64,000 bases of DNA from the NCBI GenBank assembly GCA_965203735.1, contig OZ241909.1, forward strand, positions 1 to 64,000. Reading direction: 5' to 3'. This document shows, piece after piece, positions 33,020 to 41,761 of this stretch (position 1 is the first letter of the stretch; every line of letters begins with the position of its first letter). The notes under the pieces were generated by a model. It was not told the origin of the DNA and made no database searches. It was given only the letters and a program-made list of their open reading frames with translations. A program made the position numbers and the translations under genes. This DNA is from Bin55 sp965203735 (lineage in GTDB: Bacteria > Pseudomonadota > Gammaproteobacteria > Pseudomonadales > Azotimanducaceae).

Positions 33020-35624
33020 TGCGCAACTTGAAGAATTCAAGCGCAGAATTGCGCGTGCCGACGAAGCCTTAGCGCAACAGTTTTGGGACGGGGCCGACGT
33101 CGACCAGCTCGTCCACTCCCGATCCAATTTCATCGATGGTTTCCTAACAGAGATTTGGCAACTCTGGTTTGAGCAAAGCGAGAGTGCCGCACTCTTTGCC
33201 GTAGGCGGCTACGGACGTGGAGAATTGCACCCACACTCCGACATAGACTTGCTTTTGCTTGTCGAAGGTCGCATGAAAAATGACACCAGACTCGAAGAAT
33301 TTATAAGACTACTTTGGGACCTCAATCTTGACATCGGACAAAGCGTGCGATCTGTTCGAGACTGCAAAGAGGAATCCGCAAAGGACGTCTCAGTCATGAC
33401 CTCACTTATGGAACGTCGCCTGCTCGCAGGGTCAAACGACCTTTCCCTAAAGCTGGACAGGGCTCTGGCGAACCGATGGCTTTGGCCGAGTAAAGAGTTC
33501 TTTGCCGCGAAGACCTCCGAACAAGATGCACGCCACACGCAATGGAGCGACGTGGAGTATGGGCTAGAACCCGATGTGAAACAGTCTCCAGGAGGTCTGC
33601 GGGATGTTCAGACCATCGGTTGGATAACTAAGAGGCACTTCGGTACGAGTTCAGTTGACAAGCTCTGCGGATTGGGTCTGCTCACTCTTCAAGAGCGTGA
33701 CACCTACCTCGAAGGAAGAACCTTCTTATGGAAGGTTCGATTCGCTCTGCATCTACTCGCTACTCGCAGCCACGACCACTTGGTGTTCGATTTTCAGCGA
33801 CAGATTGCCGATCGCTTCGGCTACTTTGAATCTGACGGCCTTCTAGCCGTCGAGAAGTTCATGCGCGACTACTACAGACACGTACTTGAACTGCATGAAG
33901 TCAATGACATACTCCTCCAGCACTTCAAGGAAGAAATTCTCCACGGAAGAAGCAGAAAGGCCCGTCCTCTCAATGAACGTTTTCAGTTGCGTGACGGGTA
34001 CATTGAAGTCATACACGACAAGATTTTTGAGAAGCATCCCGTCGCCTTAATGGAGATCTTCGTGGTTATGGCAAACCACAAGGAAATCACAGGCGTAAGA
34101 GCGTCCACAATACGGCTCATTCGCAAGAGCTTATATCTCATTGATGAGGATTTCCGGAGAAATCCCACTGTAGGTCAGCTTTTCTTAGACTTGCTGCGTT
34201 CGCCTTATACCGTCGCTAGCCACCTCACTCGAATGCGGCGGTATGGCATATTGGGTCGTTACATACCGGCGTTCGGTAGGGTCATTGGGCAAATGCAACA
34301 CGACCTGTTTCATATCTATACCGTCGACGCACACACCATCATGATTATTCGCTACTTGCGGCGACTCTTCATGCCCAAGTATCGGGACGATTTTCCTTTT
34401 GTAGTTGAAGCCCTTTCCCACATTACAAAGGTCGAGTTGTTGTTCTTGGCCGGTCTGTTCCACGACATAGCAAAGGGTCGAGGCGGTGACCACTCCGAAC
34501 TGGGTGAGACAGAAGCTAAAGAGTTTTGCAAAGACCTTGGGTTGAATACTGAGGATTCAGAGTTAGTTTGCTGGCTCGTAAAGCACCATCTGGCCCTATC
34601 CACCACTGCACAAAAGAAAGACATTGATGACCCGAGAGTCTTGGAGGGGTTCGCATCGTTGGTGGAGAATGAGCGCCGGCTCAGCTACCTAGTTGCATTG
34701 ACCGTTGCAGACATTAACGCAACCAATCCTGACCTCTGGAACGGGTGGCGTGCCACTCTGATCAGCAAACTCTATCGATCCACTAGAACGACTATTCGAG
34801 CTCCACAAAAAGGTGAGGCAGATGCTACAAACCAGCTTTACGACATTTGTAGTCAATCGTTGCGGTTACTTGAGAATCATGGTGTAAGTGCCCAATCTGC
34901 CAAGAGCATATGGACCGATGCTCGCGATTCGCTAATTGCGCACCAAGACACACTTCTAACTGTGAAGCTAACCGAGGCAATCCACAAGAACCAGGATCAG
35001 CGAACTCCGTTTGTTCTAGTTCACGACATCGAAGGTCCCACAAAAAGCGAACAGGCTACACAGGTCTTCGTCTACGCGGAAAACCGACCCATGCTTTTTG
35101 CTCATTGCGTCTCCACGCTTGATCAGATGCAATTGCAAGTCGTCAATGCCCGGATTGAAACCGGAATTTCGCAAATGTGCTACAACTCATTTGTAGTGCT
35201 AGACACTCATGGAAACCCGATTGAGGGTGAATCGGAGAGGAAGAGAATTTCCGACAAGCTTCTTACGGTCATTCGTGAACCTCACCGCCTTCAAAAACGT
35301 AGAAGGCGGCGCATTTCGCGCCAACTCACACAATTCGTCAGACCCGCCAATGTCACCTTGTCCCGTCCCAATGACGAAGGAAAATCCACCTTGGAACTCA
35401 TCGTCGCGGATCGTCCGGGTCTCTTAGCTTTAGTCGGTGAAATTCTTGTGGATCTTCATGTCGAGCTTCATGAAGCACGCATTGCGACGCTTGGTGAACG
35501 AGTTGAAGATATCTTTGTAGTGTCAGGCAGCGGAGGGCAGCCCTTAAACGATTCCCTACGAATGCAATCCATTGTGAATACGATAACCACTAGGATTGAC
35601 GAAGCTCTTCAAAGTGTCGCATAG
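32991..35624 (+). CDS. glnD: Bifunctional PII uridylyltransferase/uridylyl-removing enzyme
   Basis: 877 residues; nitrogen sensor that modifies PII protein under nitrogen limitation and reverses it when glutamine is abundant. Nucleotidyltransferase motif GGYGRGELHPHSDID at residues 72-86, HD hydrolase motif LFHDIAKGRGGDH near residue 490, and two C-terminal ACT domains (about 690-770 and 800-870; the second with LIVADRPGLLALVGEILVDL). The ATG at 32991 lies inside map (29-base overlap), so the two are coupled. Length and domain order are complete. Confidence 0.97.
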   Translation: MKSPIQESPSAQLEEFKRRIARADEALAQQFWDGADVDQLVHSRSNFIDGFLTEIWQLWFEQSESAALFAVGGYGRGELHPHSDIDLLLLVEGRMKNDTRLEEFIRLLWDLNLDIGQSVRSVRDCKEESAKDVSVMTSLMERRLLAGSNDLSLKLDRALANRWLWPSKEFFAAKTSEQDARHTQWSDVEYGLEPDVKQSPGGLRDVQTIGWITKRHFGTSSVDKLCGLGLLTLQERDTYLEGRTFLWKVRFALHLLATRSHDHLVFDFQRQIADRFGYFESDGLLAVEKFMRDYYRHVLELHEVNDILLQHFKEEILHGRSRKARPLNERFQLRDGYIEVIHDKIFEKHPVALMEIFVVMANHKEITGVRASTIRLIRKSLYLIDEDFRRNPTVGQLFLDLLRSPYTVASHLTRMRRYGILGRYIPAFGRVIGQMQHDLFHIYTVDAHTIMIIRYLRRLFMPKYRDDFPFVVEALSHITKVELLFLAGLFHDIAKGRGGDHSELGETEAKEFCKDLGLNTEDSELVCWLVKHHLALSTTAQKKDIDDPRVLEGFASLVENERRLSYLVALTVADINATNPDLWNGWRATLISKLYRSTRTTIRAPQKGEADATNQLYDICSQSLRLLENHGVSAQSAKSIWTDARDSLIAHQDTLLTVKLTEAIHKNQDQRTPFVLVHDIEGPTKSEQATQVFVYAENRPMLFAHCVSTLDQMQLQVVNARIETGISQMCYNSFVVLDTHGNPIEGESERKRISDKLLTVIREPHRLQKRRRRRISRQLTQFVRPANVTLSRPNDEGKSTLELIVADRPGLLALVGEILVDLHVELHEARIATLGERVEDIFVVSGSGGQPLNDSLRMQSIVNTITTRIDEALQSVA

Positions 35625-35627
35625 GTC

Positions 35628-36813
35628 TTGAATCGACACCTCGAAAGGCTTCAGCCTTACCCCTTCGAGCGATTGAACCAGCTCAAATCCGATTTAGTTT
35701 CGACCTCTGATCGGCCACATGTATCTCTCGCGTTGGGAGAACCCAAGCATGAAGCCCCTGAATTGGTTGTCCAAATCCTTCGTGACGAAAAACGATTGAG
35801 AAGTAGCTTGGGAACCTATCCATCAACCCGAGGCTCCCGTGAGCTTCGGGAAACAATCGCTACTTGGATTGCTCGGCGATTTGGCGTTGACGTCAATCCC
35901 GATACGCAGGTTCTTCCAGTGAACGGAACACGTGAAGGTCTGTTCTCGTTCGGACAAGCCATGTTGGGAGGGTCGATAGGTAGAGCCGTCCTTCCCAATC
36001 CGTTCTATCAAATCTATCAGGGCTCAATTCTCTTGGCAGGAATCGATCCGTACTACGTTAGTTGTACGGAGAAACTAGACATTGACCTCGTTCCAAAGAG
36101 CGTTTGGAGACAAACTAAGTTGCTCTTTCTCTGTACGCCCAACAATCCGTCTGGAGCGACAGTCGAACTCGACGAGTTCAAACGCTGTATCGAACTCGCC
36201 CACGAGCACGACTTCGTCATCGCATCAGATGAGTGCTACTCAGAGGTTTACTTCGATGAGGGACGTCCCCCATGTGGAATCCTTCAAGCGGCGTCGGATC
36301 TAGGCATCGATGACTTTCGAAATTGCGTGTCTTTCAACAGCTTGTCCAAACGATCAAACGTACCCGGTCTGCGATCAGGATTCGCAGCCGGAGACCCAGA
36401 GTACATTGAAGCCTATTTTCAATACAGGACATATCATGGATGCGCAATGCCAGACATAATCCAAGAAGCGAGTCAGTTGCTATGGGCGGACGAGGATCAC
36501 GTCGAGGCGAACCGAACTTTGTATAGCAGAAAATTTGAAGAAACCGTTCCACTTGTCAAGTCTCAGTTTGGTTGCGAACTCCCCCGCAGGAGCGTTCTAC
36601 TTTTGGCCTGACATTGAAATGGACGATGAGCAATTTGCCACTGAAGTTTTCGTACGTGAAAACATTACGGTTCTGCCAGGCAAGTACATCGCAAAAACTG
36701 TCAACGGACACAATCCGGGCGCGAATCGCATTCGAATTGCACTGGTAGCTCCACTCGATGAGTGTGTTGATGCTGTTCAGCGCTTGTGTGCCACACATTC
36801 AAAATTGGTGTAA
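35628..36813 (+). pseudogene. dapC: Succinyldiaminopimelate aminotransferase DapC, interrupted by a frameshift
   Basis: PLP-dependent aminotransferase of the lysine/diaminopimelate pathway, TTG start three bases after glnD (MNRHLERLQPYPFERL, a strong DapC match). The first frame runs to a stop at 36611 and has VNGTREGLFS, the TPNNPSG motif, SDECY and the SLSKRSNVPGLRSGFAAG lysine region. The protein then continues in the next frame (PAGAFYFWPDIEMDD ... VNGHNPGANRIRIALVAPLDECV) to a stop at 36813. The shift falls at a run of five C near 36579-36584: with four C the reading is continuous (ELPAGAFYFWP). It is either a real mutation, a sequencing error in a homopolymer, or +1 frameshifting at CCC-C. 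dapE lies further downstream. Confidence 0.9.
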
Positions 36814-37061
36814 TTGCGGTGTTTAGTAATTGCGTAACGGCGTGATCACCGACTGGCAATCAGTCTCAGGAGCTGTGAGAAATTGCCGGATTGAATTGAG
36901 ATCAATCGAATCAATGACTGTTGTTTGCGGTTTGAATCCACCCTGTACAGAGTCTTTAAAGTGTCGAACTTCTGGTTCTTGCAGTGTGAGCTTGCCCAAT
37001 GTAAGTCGAGGACTATGAACGAGCTATGATTGCAACGGTCTATTATTTGTTGAAATTTGAG

Positions 37062-37067
37062 TATAAG
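37062..37067 (+). promoter_or_regulatory. Candidate -10 box directly before the ImmA/IrrE gene
   Basis: TATAAG ends five bases before the GTG at 37073, and no Shine-Dalgarno sequence precedes that codon. If used, transcription would start at or next to the GTG and the mRNA would be leaderless. No good -35 box is visible. The rest of the 259-base gap after dapC is unremarkable AT-leaning sequence without RNA-gene features. Confidence 0.3.
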
Positions 37068-37072
37068 AACTC

Positions 37073-38182
37073 GTGGCTCTAGTTCCAGTCAGCAGTCAGG
37101 CACTCTCTTGGGCAGTAACTGAGTCTGGCATTTCCAAAGCCGATCTTGACCAAAGTCTCGACGTACCCGCAGGAACTGTTGACCGTTGGATTGACGGAGA
37201 CACTCAACCCAATCAGACCCAGTTCAAGAAGCTCAAACTTCTGCTGAAACGACCTGCATCTTTATTCTTCATGGAGACACCGCCGCATACTGCGGAGTCG
37301 GATGTTGCTATGAGATTCTCTCTTGGGGCCAAGAGCGGTTCAAGATCTCCTAGAGAGAGAATAGCTCTACGAGACGCTTTTCGTGTGCGCAACTTCGTTG
37401 AAGTGCTATGGGAAGATCTGAATCCTAGTCGTAGGGACTACCCAACCGCATCGACCAACGAAGATCCAGAAGTCGTCGCATTGAGGGTGCGAGAGGAACA
37501 TTTCGGAGTCTCGCTAGACCAGCAAATGTCCTGGTCGTCGTCAGCAAGTGCTTTCAGGCAATGGCGTACCCTGATTGAACGCTTGGATATCTTAGTCTTC
37601 CTCTATTCTCTAGGTGAAGAATCTGCTCGCGGATTCTCATTCGCAACTCAACGACCACCAGTAATAGGTGTCAGCACTACTTGGGATAGCTCGGTTCGGA
37701 TATACACGCTCTTTCACGAACTCGGACATGTACTTACGCGTACAAGTTCGTCGTGTCGAGAAGACATGGCGACCAAACCCACAACAGATCCTGTCGAGAG
37801 ATGGTGCGAGAGTTTTGCTGCCTCCTTCCTCATGCCACGCGCTGAAGTTGAGCATCTCACTTCAGGCCAAGCTTCTACCGATCCAATTGCGACAGCCACT
37901 TGGGTCGCGAACAAACTGAGGGTGAGTAGGAAGTCGGCGTTACTTAGACTAGTCGAAATTGGCCGAGCGCATTGGGGTGATTTTCGACGACTTCAATCCC
38001 GCTTTGAAAAAAAGAGAGCAGGTGGAAGACCAATTCCCGGCCAAGTCCGTACACGAGACATCGTACGCAGGGACAAGTATGGAAGCTGCCTCTCTCTTGT
38101 TCATGACGCATACAGAGCCGGTCTAGTTTCCGAGTCTGACATCAGAACATACCTTCAGATGGTTCCAGAAGAACTGAATTAA
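37073..38182 (+). CDS. XRE-type HTH plus ImmA/IrrE-family metallopeptidase (probable antitoxin)
   Basis: 369 residues. N-terminal about 65 residues look like a Cro/C1-type helix-turn-helix (ISKADLDQSLDVPAGTVDRWIDGDTQP, then a helix ending at the typical LFFMETPP junction). The central domain is an ImmA/IrrE zinc peptidase with HELGH at residues 215-219 (YTLFHELGHVLTR) and the downstream ligand helix WCESFAASFLMP. Proteins of this build cleave repressors or act as antitoxins next to a toxin gene. GTG start at 37073. The next gene, a PIN-domain protein, begins one base after its stop, so they form a two-gene operon placed between dapC and dapE. Confidence 0.85.
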   Translation: MALVPVSSQALSWAVTESGISKADLDQSLDVPAGTVDRWIDGDTQPNQTQFKKLKLLLKRPASLFFMETPPHTAESDVAMRFSLGAKSGSRSPRERIALRDAFRVRNFVEVLWEDLNPSRRDYPTASTNEDPEVVALRVREEHFGVSLDQQMSWSSSASAFRQWRTLIERLDILVFLYSLGEESARGFSFATQRPPVIGVSTTWDSSVRIYTLFHELGHVLTRTSSSCREDMATKPTTDPVERWCESFAASFLMPRAEVEHLTSGQASTDPIATATWVANKLRVSRKSALLRLVEIGRAHWGDFRRLQSRFEKKRAGGRPIPGQVRTRDIVRRDKYGSCLSLVHDAYRAGLVSESDIRTYLQMVPEELN

Positions 38183-38183
38183 C

Positions 38184-38705
38184 GTGGAGATTCCGGAAGG
38201 TGATGTCTGGGTCTTCGATACTTCGTCAATAATCAACGTCAAGGAGTTGATTCATCTCAATCACCGAAAGACGGTTCTCCATGCGTTGTCCAACGAATTG
38301 GACAATGGTCGGCTTGTATTCCCGCGGGAAGTTGTACACGAGCTAAGTAATGGAGTGAAAGACGGAAAGCCCGATCTTCCTCTAGAGTGGGCAAAGCAAA
38401 GTTCCAAGTTGGGGTGCCGACTTGGATCGTGTTTCGACAAGCTGACCTCAGTAATGAACAGTCCGACCGCTCGCTTAACATCCGATCCCAATCAGACGGC
38501 TGACGCGGACGATGCTGACCCCCACGTACTCGCCACTGCACTTGAAGTGGTCAAATTTGGTGGCAACGCTATCGTAGTGACTCTGGAATCAAGAAAGCAC
38601 CCACCACTAGTGCCTTTAAACGTAGCTGCAGGATCACTTGGACTCCCCCTCAATCAACCTCTACGCATTCTTGATTGGAATAGGTGTATGGAAGGACGAG
38701 TTTAG
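38184..38705 (+). CDS. DUF4411/PIN-domain protein, probable RNase toxin
   Basis: 173 residues, GTG start one base after the preceding stop. PIN-like acidic residues are in the expected order: Asp12 in VWVFDTSSIINVKE, Glu53 in REVVHELSNG, Asp109/110/112 in DADDADPHVLATA, and a late strand AIVVTLESRK. This is the DUF4411 pattern, often found next to ImmA/IrrE-type genes. PIN proteins are Mg-dependent RNases and common toxins of toxin-antitoxin pairs. No RNA target can be inferred. The 198 bases that follow before dapE hold no clear promoter or terminator. Confidence 0.8.
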   Translation: MEIPEGDVWVFDTSSIINVKELIHLNHRKTVLHALSNELDNGRLVFPREVVHELSNGVKDGKPDLPLEWAKQSSKLGCRLGSCFDKLTSVMNSPTARLTSDPNQTADADDADPHVLATALEVVKFGGNAIVVTLESRKHPPLVPLNVAAGSLGLPLNQPLRILDWNRCMEGRV

Positions 38706-38903
38706 AAACCGTTGACGGCCACTTAAATCCGTCCAACACAGTTTGCACGTACCAGAATAGACCTTAAATCCAACGTGCTAAGGACGTTTACACGATAATC
38801 AAGAAATGTTCCTTCCGAAGACATCACCGGAAAGACAAGAAACCAGAATAGATTGTGTTGAACATGAGAAAAAGAAAACGGCGCACAGGGAATAGATCCC
38901 CAT

Positions 38904-40040
38904 ATGACTAGCGAAACCATCAATTTGGCAATGGACCTCATTTCTCGGGAGTCCGTAACGCCTGATGATGGTGGTTGCCAAGACCTAATTGCTGAGAGAC
39001 TAAGCCTAGCGGGATTTAATGTCGAACACATGCCTGCACACTCCGTGTCCAACCTATGGTGTCGGCGTGGTTCTCATAAACCATTGCTCACCTTTGCTGG
39101 GCACACCGATGTCGTTCCAGTGGGAAATCTCGACCGTTGGAATACTCCACCATTTGAACCAACCATCGCGAATGGCTGGCTTTACGGTCGTGGTGCAGCC
39201 GATATGAAATCAAGCGTAGCAGCAATGGTTGTAGCAACCGAAAGATTCATTTCAAGACATCCAAACCACAAAGGATCCATCGCGTTTCTTATAACGAGTG
39301 ATGAAGAAGGACCTGCGATCCACGGAACGCGCCACGTGATGTCTGAACTACTGCGCCGTAACGAACTTCTTGATTGGTGCATCATAGGAGAACCCTCGTC
39401 GCTATCAATCGTCGGGGACACCATCCGAATCGGAAGACGCGGTTCACTGAATGGAGAGTTGATCATCGAAGGATCGATCGGACATGTCGCCTATCCGGAG
39501 AAGACTCCGAATGTCGTACATAGAGCACTGCCATTGCTAAACGAATTGGCCAACCATGTCTGGGACGAGGGTAATGAAGCATTCCCACCTACCACTTTTC
39601 AGATTTCCAATGTAAATGCCGGAACCGGCGCACACAATGTAATACCTGGCGAGATTTCGGTAAGTTTCAATTTCCGATTCAATACCGAACAAACTCCTGA
39701 CGACTTGAAAGAAGTGGTGGAACAAAAGCTTAATCCGTTAAGCAATGAGTTCAACTATCGAATAGAGTGGCAACAGTCCGGTTTGCCTTTTCTGTCAAAG
39801 CGAGGCGAATTCATGCACAAGGTGTTCGACGTCGTCCAAGCTGAATCCAGCACAAGTCCCGTTCCTTCCACATCTGGGGGAACATCTGACGGTCGATTTA
39901 TCGCTCCACACGGTGTGGAAACTGTCGAATTGGGTCCTGTAAACGCCACAATACACAAGTACAACGAATGTGTAAATCTTGAGGAACTTGAGACGCTCAC
40001 GCTCATCTACGAGCGCATATTGGAACGCTTGTTGACATGA
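38904..40040 (+). CDS. dapE: Succinyl-diaminopimelate desuccinylase
   Basis: 378 residues; M20 zinc hydrolase releasing LL-diaminopimelate for lysine and peptidoglycan. Metal and catalytic residues: FAGHTDVVPVG (His, Asp), GRGAADMKSSVAAM (bridging Asp), ITSDEEGPA (catalytic Glu and ligand Glu), and the C-terminal His region. STSGGTSDGRFIAPHG and GPVNATIHKYNECVN are typical of DapE. It belongs with dapC upstream, from which it is separated by the ImmA/PIN pair. Its stop overlaps the gspN start (ATGA). Confidence 0.97.
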   Translation: MTSETINLAMDLISRESVTPDDGGCQDLIAERLSLAGFNVEHMPAHSVSNLWCRRGSHKPLLTFAGHTDVVPVGNLDRWNTPPFEPTIANGWLYGRGAADMKSSVAAMVVATERFISRHPNHKGSIAFLITSDEEGPAIHGTRHVMSELLRRNELLDWCIIGEPSSLSIVGDTIRIGRRGSLNGELIIEGSIGHVAYPEKTPNVVHRALPLLNELANHVWDEGNEAFPPTTFQISNVNAGTGAHNVIPGEISVSFNFRFNTEQTPDDLKEVVEQKLNPLSNEFNYRIEWQQSGLPFLSKRGEFMHKVFDVVQAESSTSPVPSTSGGTSDGRFIAPHGVETVELGPVNATIHKYNECVNLEELETLTLIYERILERLLT

Positions 40041-40768
40041 AACGAGCTCTCATGGTCCTAGCAGCAGTAGTCTTTCTAGCTGCCGTGATCGTCGCCATAC
40101 CCGCTAGGGTGTTTGCGATGCTCCTGGAGGACTACGACGTTCACTTGCTGGATGCTCGGGGCACCGTCTGGAAAGGCTCTGCACAACTGGTAGTTCCCGG
40201 CACTAATCTTGGGACACTTACGTGGGCCATCGTCCCACAGCGCTTGCTTCGAGCCAAACTTACATACAACATTTCGGTAAACAGTCCCTCCCTCCAAGTG
40301 CATGGAACCCTTGCCAAGGGCTTCGCAAAAACCTCCTTAGTTGCTAATGCAGAACTTCAATCGTCGATCGTGAACTCAATCCTTTTACACTACGAAATGA
40401 AGATTAGCGGTAGTATTCAAGTCGAAGACGTAAACGTGCTGGTAAACGGCAAGAACGAGATCAGTTCGCTGGCGGGAACTGTGCGGTGGGACGGCGGAAA
40501 GAGTCGTTATCGCACAGGAGACGAGACCAGAGAAATCGATCTGCCTCCTATGGTGGGAGAATTTAGCACGACGGAAGGCGATGTGATCTTAACCGCCGTT
40601 GGTGGGCACGACAACACCGAACTTCTGAACGCTAGGCTGGAGGCTAGCTCGGGTTGGATACACATAGGGTTAACTAGGCAAATGTTTGATCTTGTACAAA
40701 TGCCGTGGGAGTCCCAGGGTCCCGCTGGCGCTGAGGTCTTCAAGGTCTCTCGCCAGGTATTTAGGTGA
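40037..40768 (+). CDS. gspN: Type II secretion system protein N
   Basis: 243 residues. N-terminal transmembrane anchor (ALMVLAAVVFLAAVIVAIPARV) followed by a periplasmic beta-rich domain with LLDARGTVWKGSAQLVVPGTNLGTLTWAIVPQRLLRAKLTY, which is diagnostic of GspN. GspN is an accessory inner-membrane component whose exact role is not settled. Coupled to dapE by a four-base overlap, and 39 bases before gspC. Confidence 0.88.
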   Translation: MKRALMVLAAVVFLAAVIVAIPARVFAMLLEDYDVHLLDARGTVWKGSAQLVVPGTNLGTLTWAIVPQRLLRAKLTYNISVNSPSLQVHGTLAKGFAKTSLVANAELQSSIVNSILLHYEMKISGSIQVEDVNVLVNGKNEISSLAGTVRWDGGKSRYRTGDETREIDLPPMVGEFSTTEGDVILTAVGGHDNTELLNARLEASSGWIHIGLTRQMFDLVQMPWESQGPAGAEVFKVSRQVFR

Positions 40769-40807
40769 TTGGCATTGTGATGACTATGACAGGAAACAAC
40801 TGACATC

Positions 40808-41761
40808 ATGAATTTGAATGCAATTCTCAATAGAGTCGCGATGCCTGTACGCATCTTGGTTGTTGTTGCGGTGCTTGTTGGAATTGTCTACAGCATCTAC
40901 GACCTCATGTCTCCAATCGAGACGTCTCCGACTACCACCGTCACTACGACTTATCAACCAACTGTGAGGGTTGACGACATCGCAAGAGTGGATTTGTTTG
41001 GATCGGAGGACCAAGGTGAAGAGATTGATGTCGAAACATTGGCGGCCACGACCCTTAACCTGACCTTGATCTCGGTGGTATTTGACGAAACAAATCCAGA
41101 CTTGTCCTGGGCTCGAATTGCTCAGGGAACACAGAGACCGAAGAAGTTCACTCACGGTGATCGAATCGCAGGTGTAGCGAATCTCTCGGAGGTACTGAGA
41201 GATCGTGTCATCCTAGAACGTCTTGGCCAACGTGAACTGCTCGCATTCGACTCAGATTTCGACTACTTTGAGTCTAGAGAGATCGTCCTTCCCGTAGATC
41301 CGGCAGAGTCTGCTTCCGATTTCTCAGGAACTTCAGGTTTCATCCACCAGCAAATGCTCAACAACGACCAACCGGATGAAAAGAACCCGTCCGATCAGAG
41401 TAATAGCGGGTCCGAGACGACCGAACAGGAACAATCCAATGCTGCGCCTGTACAAGGCACTCGCGAACTCATCGAATCCTATAAACAAAGGCTCGAAGAA
41501 GATCCAAAGCAATTCTTGCAGGAAATAGGTTTGACTCCCGTCTCACAGGACAAGGCATCAGGCTATAGGGTGAATGAGAGTCTGGCGAAGCAACTTGGAC
41601 TGCGGAAAGGGGACATTCTGACGTCGGTCAACGGTGAAGTCCTAGGCGACATCGAAAGCGACCTACCTCGAGTGCTCTCACAAATGAACAGCACTTCCGC
41701 GAAGCTTCAAGTGAAACGCGGCGACGAAATAATCAACATAGAGATCCCAATAGACCAATGA
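40808..41761 (+). CDS. gspC: Type II secretion system protein C
   Basis: 317 residues. Inner-membrane helix at about residues 15-32 (ILVVVAVLVGIVYSIYDL), an HR domain (LNLTLISVVFDETNPDLSWARIAQG ... DRIAGVANLSEVLRDRVILER), an acidic/Gln-rich linker, and a C-terminal PDZ domain (GYRVNESLAKQLGLRKGDILTSVNGEVL). GspC links the inner-membrane platform to the GspD secretin and helps select substrates. Four-base overlap with gspD. Confidence 0.93.
   Translation: MNLNAILNRVAMPVRILVVVAVLVGIVYSIYDLMSPIETSPTTTVTTTYQPTVRVDDIARVDLFGSEDQGEEIDVETLAATTLNLTLISVVFDETNPDLSWARIAQGTQRPKKFTHGDRIAGVANLSEVLRDRVILERLGQRELLAFDSDFDYFESREIVLPVDPAESASDFSGTSGFIHQQMLNNDQPDEKNPSDQSNSGSETTEQEQSNAAPVQGTRELIESYKQRLEEDPKQFLQEIGLTPVSQDKASGYRVNESLAKQLGLRKGDILTSVNGEVLGDIESDLPRVLSQMNSTSAKLQVKRGDEIINIEIPIDQ

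Noticed and set aside
35628..36813. Two separate small genes in place of dapC
   Set aside because: The two frames align to consecutive parts of one DapC protein and join by removing one base in a C run.
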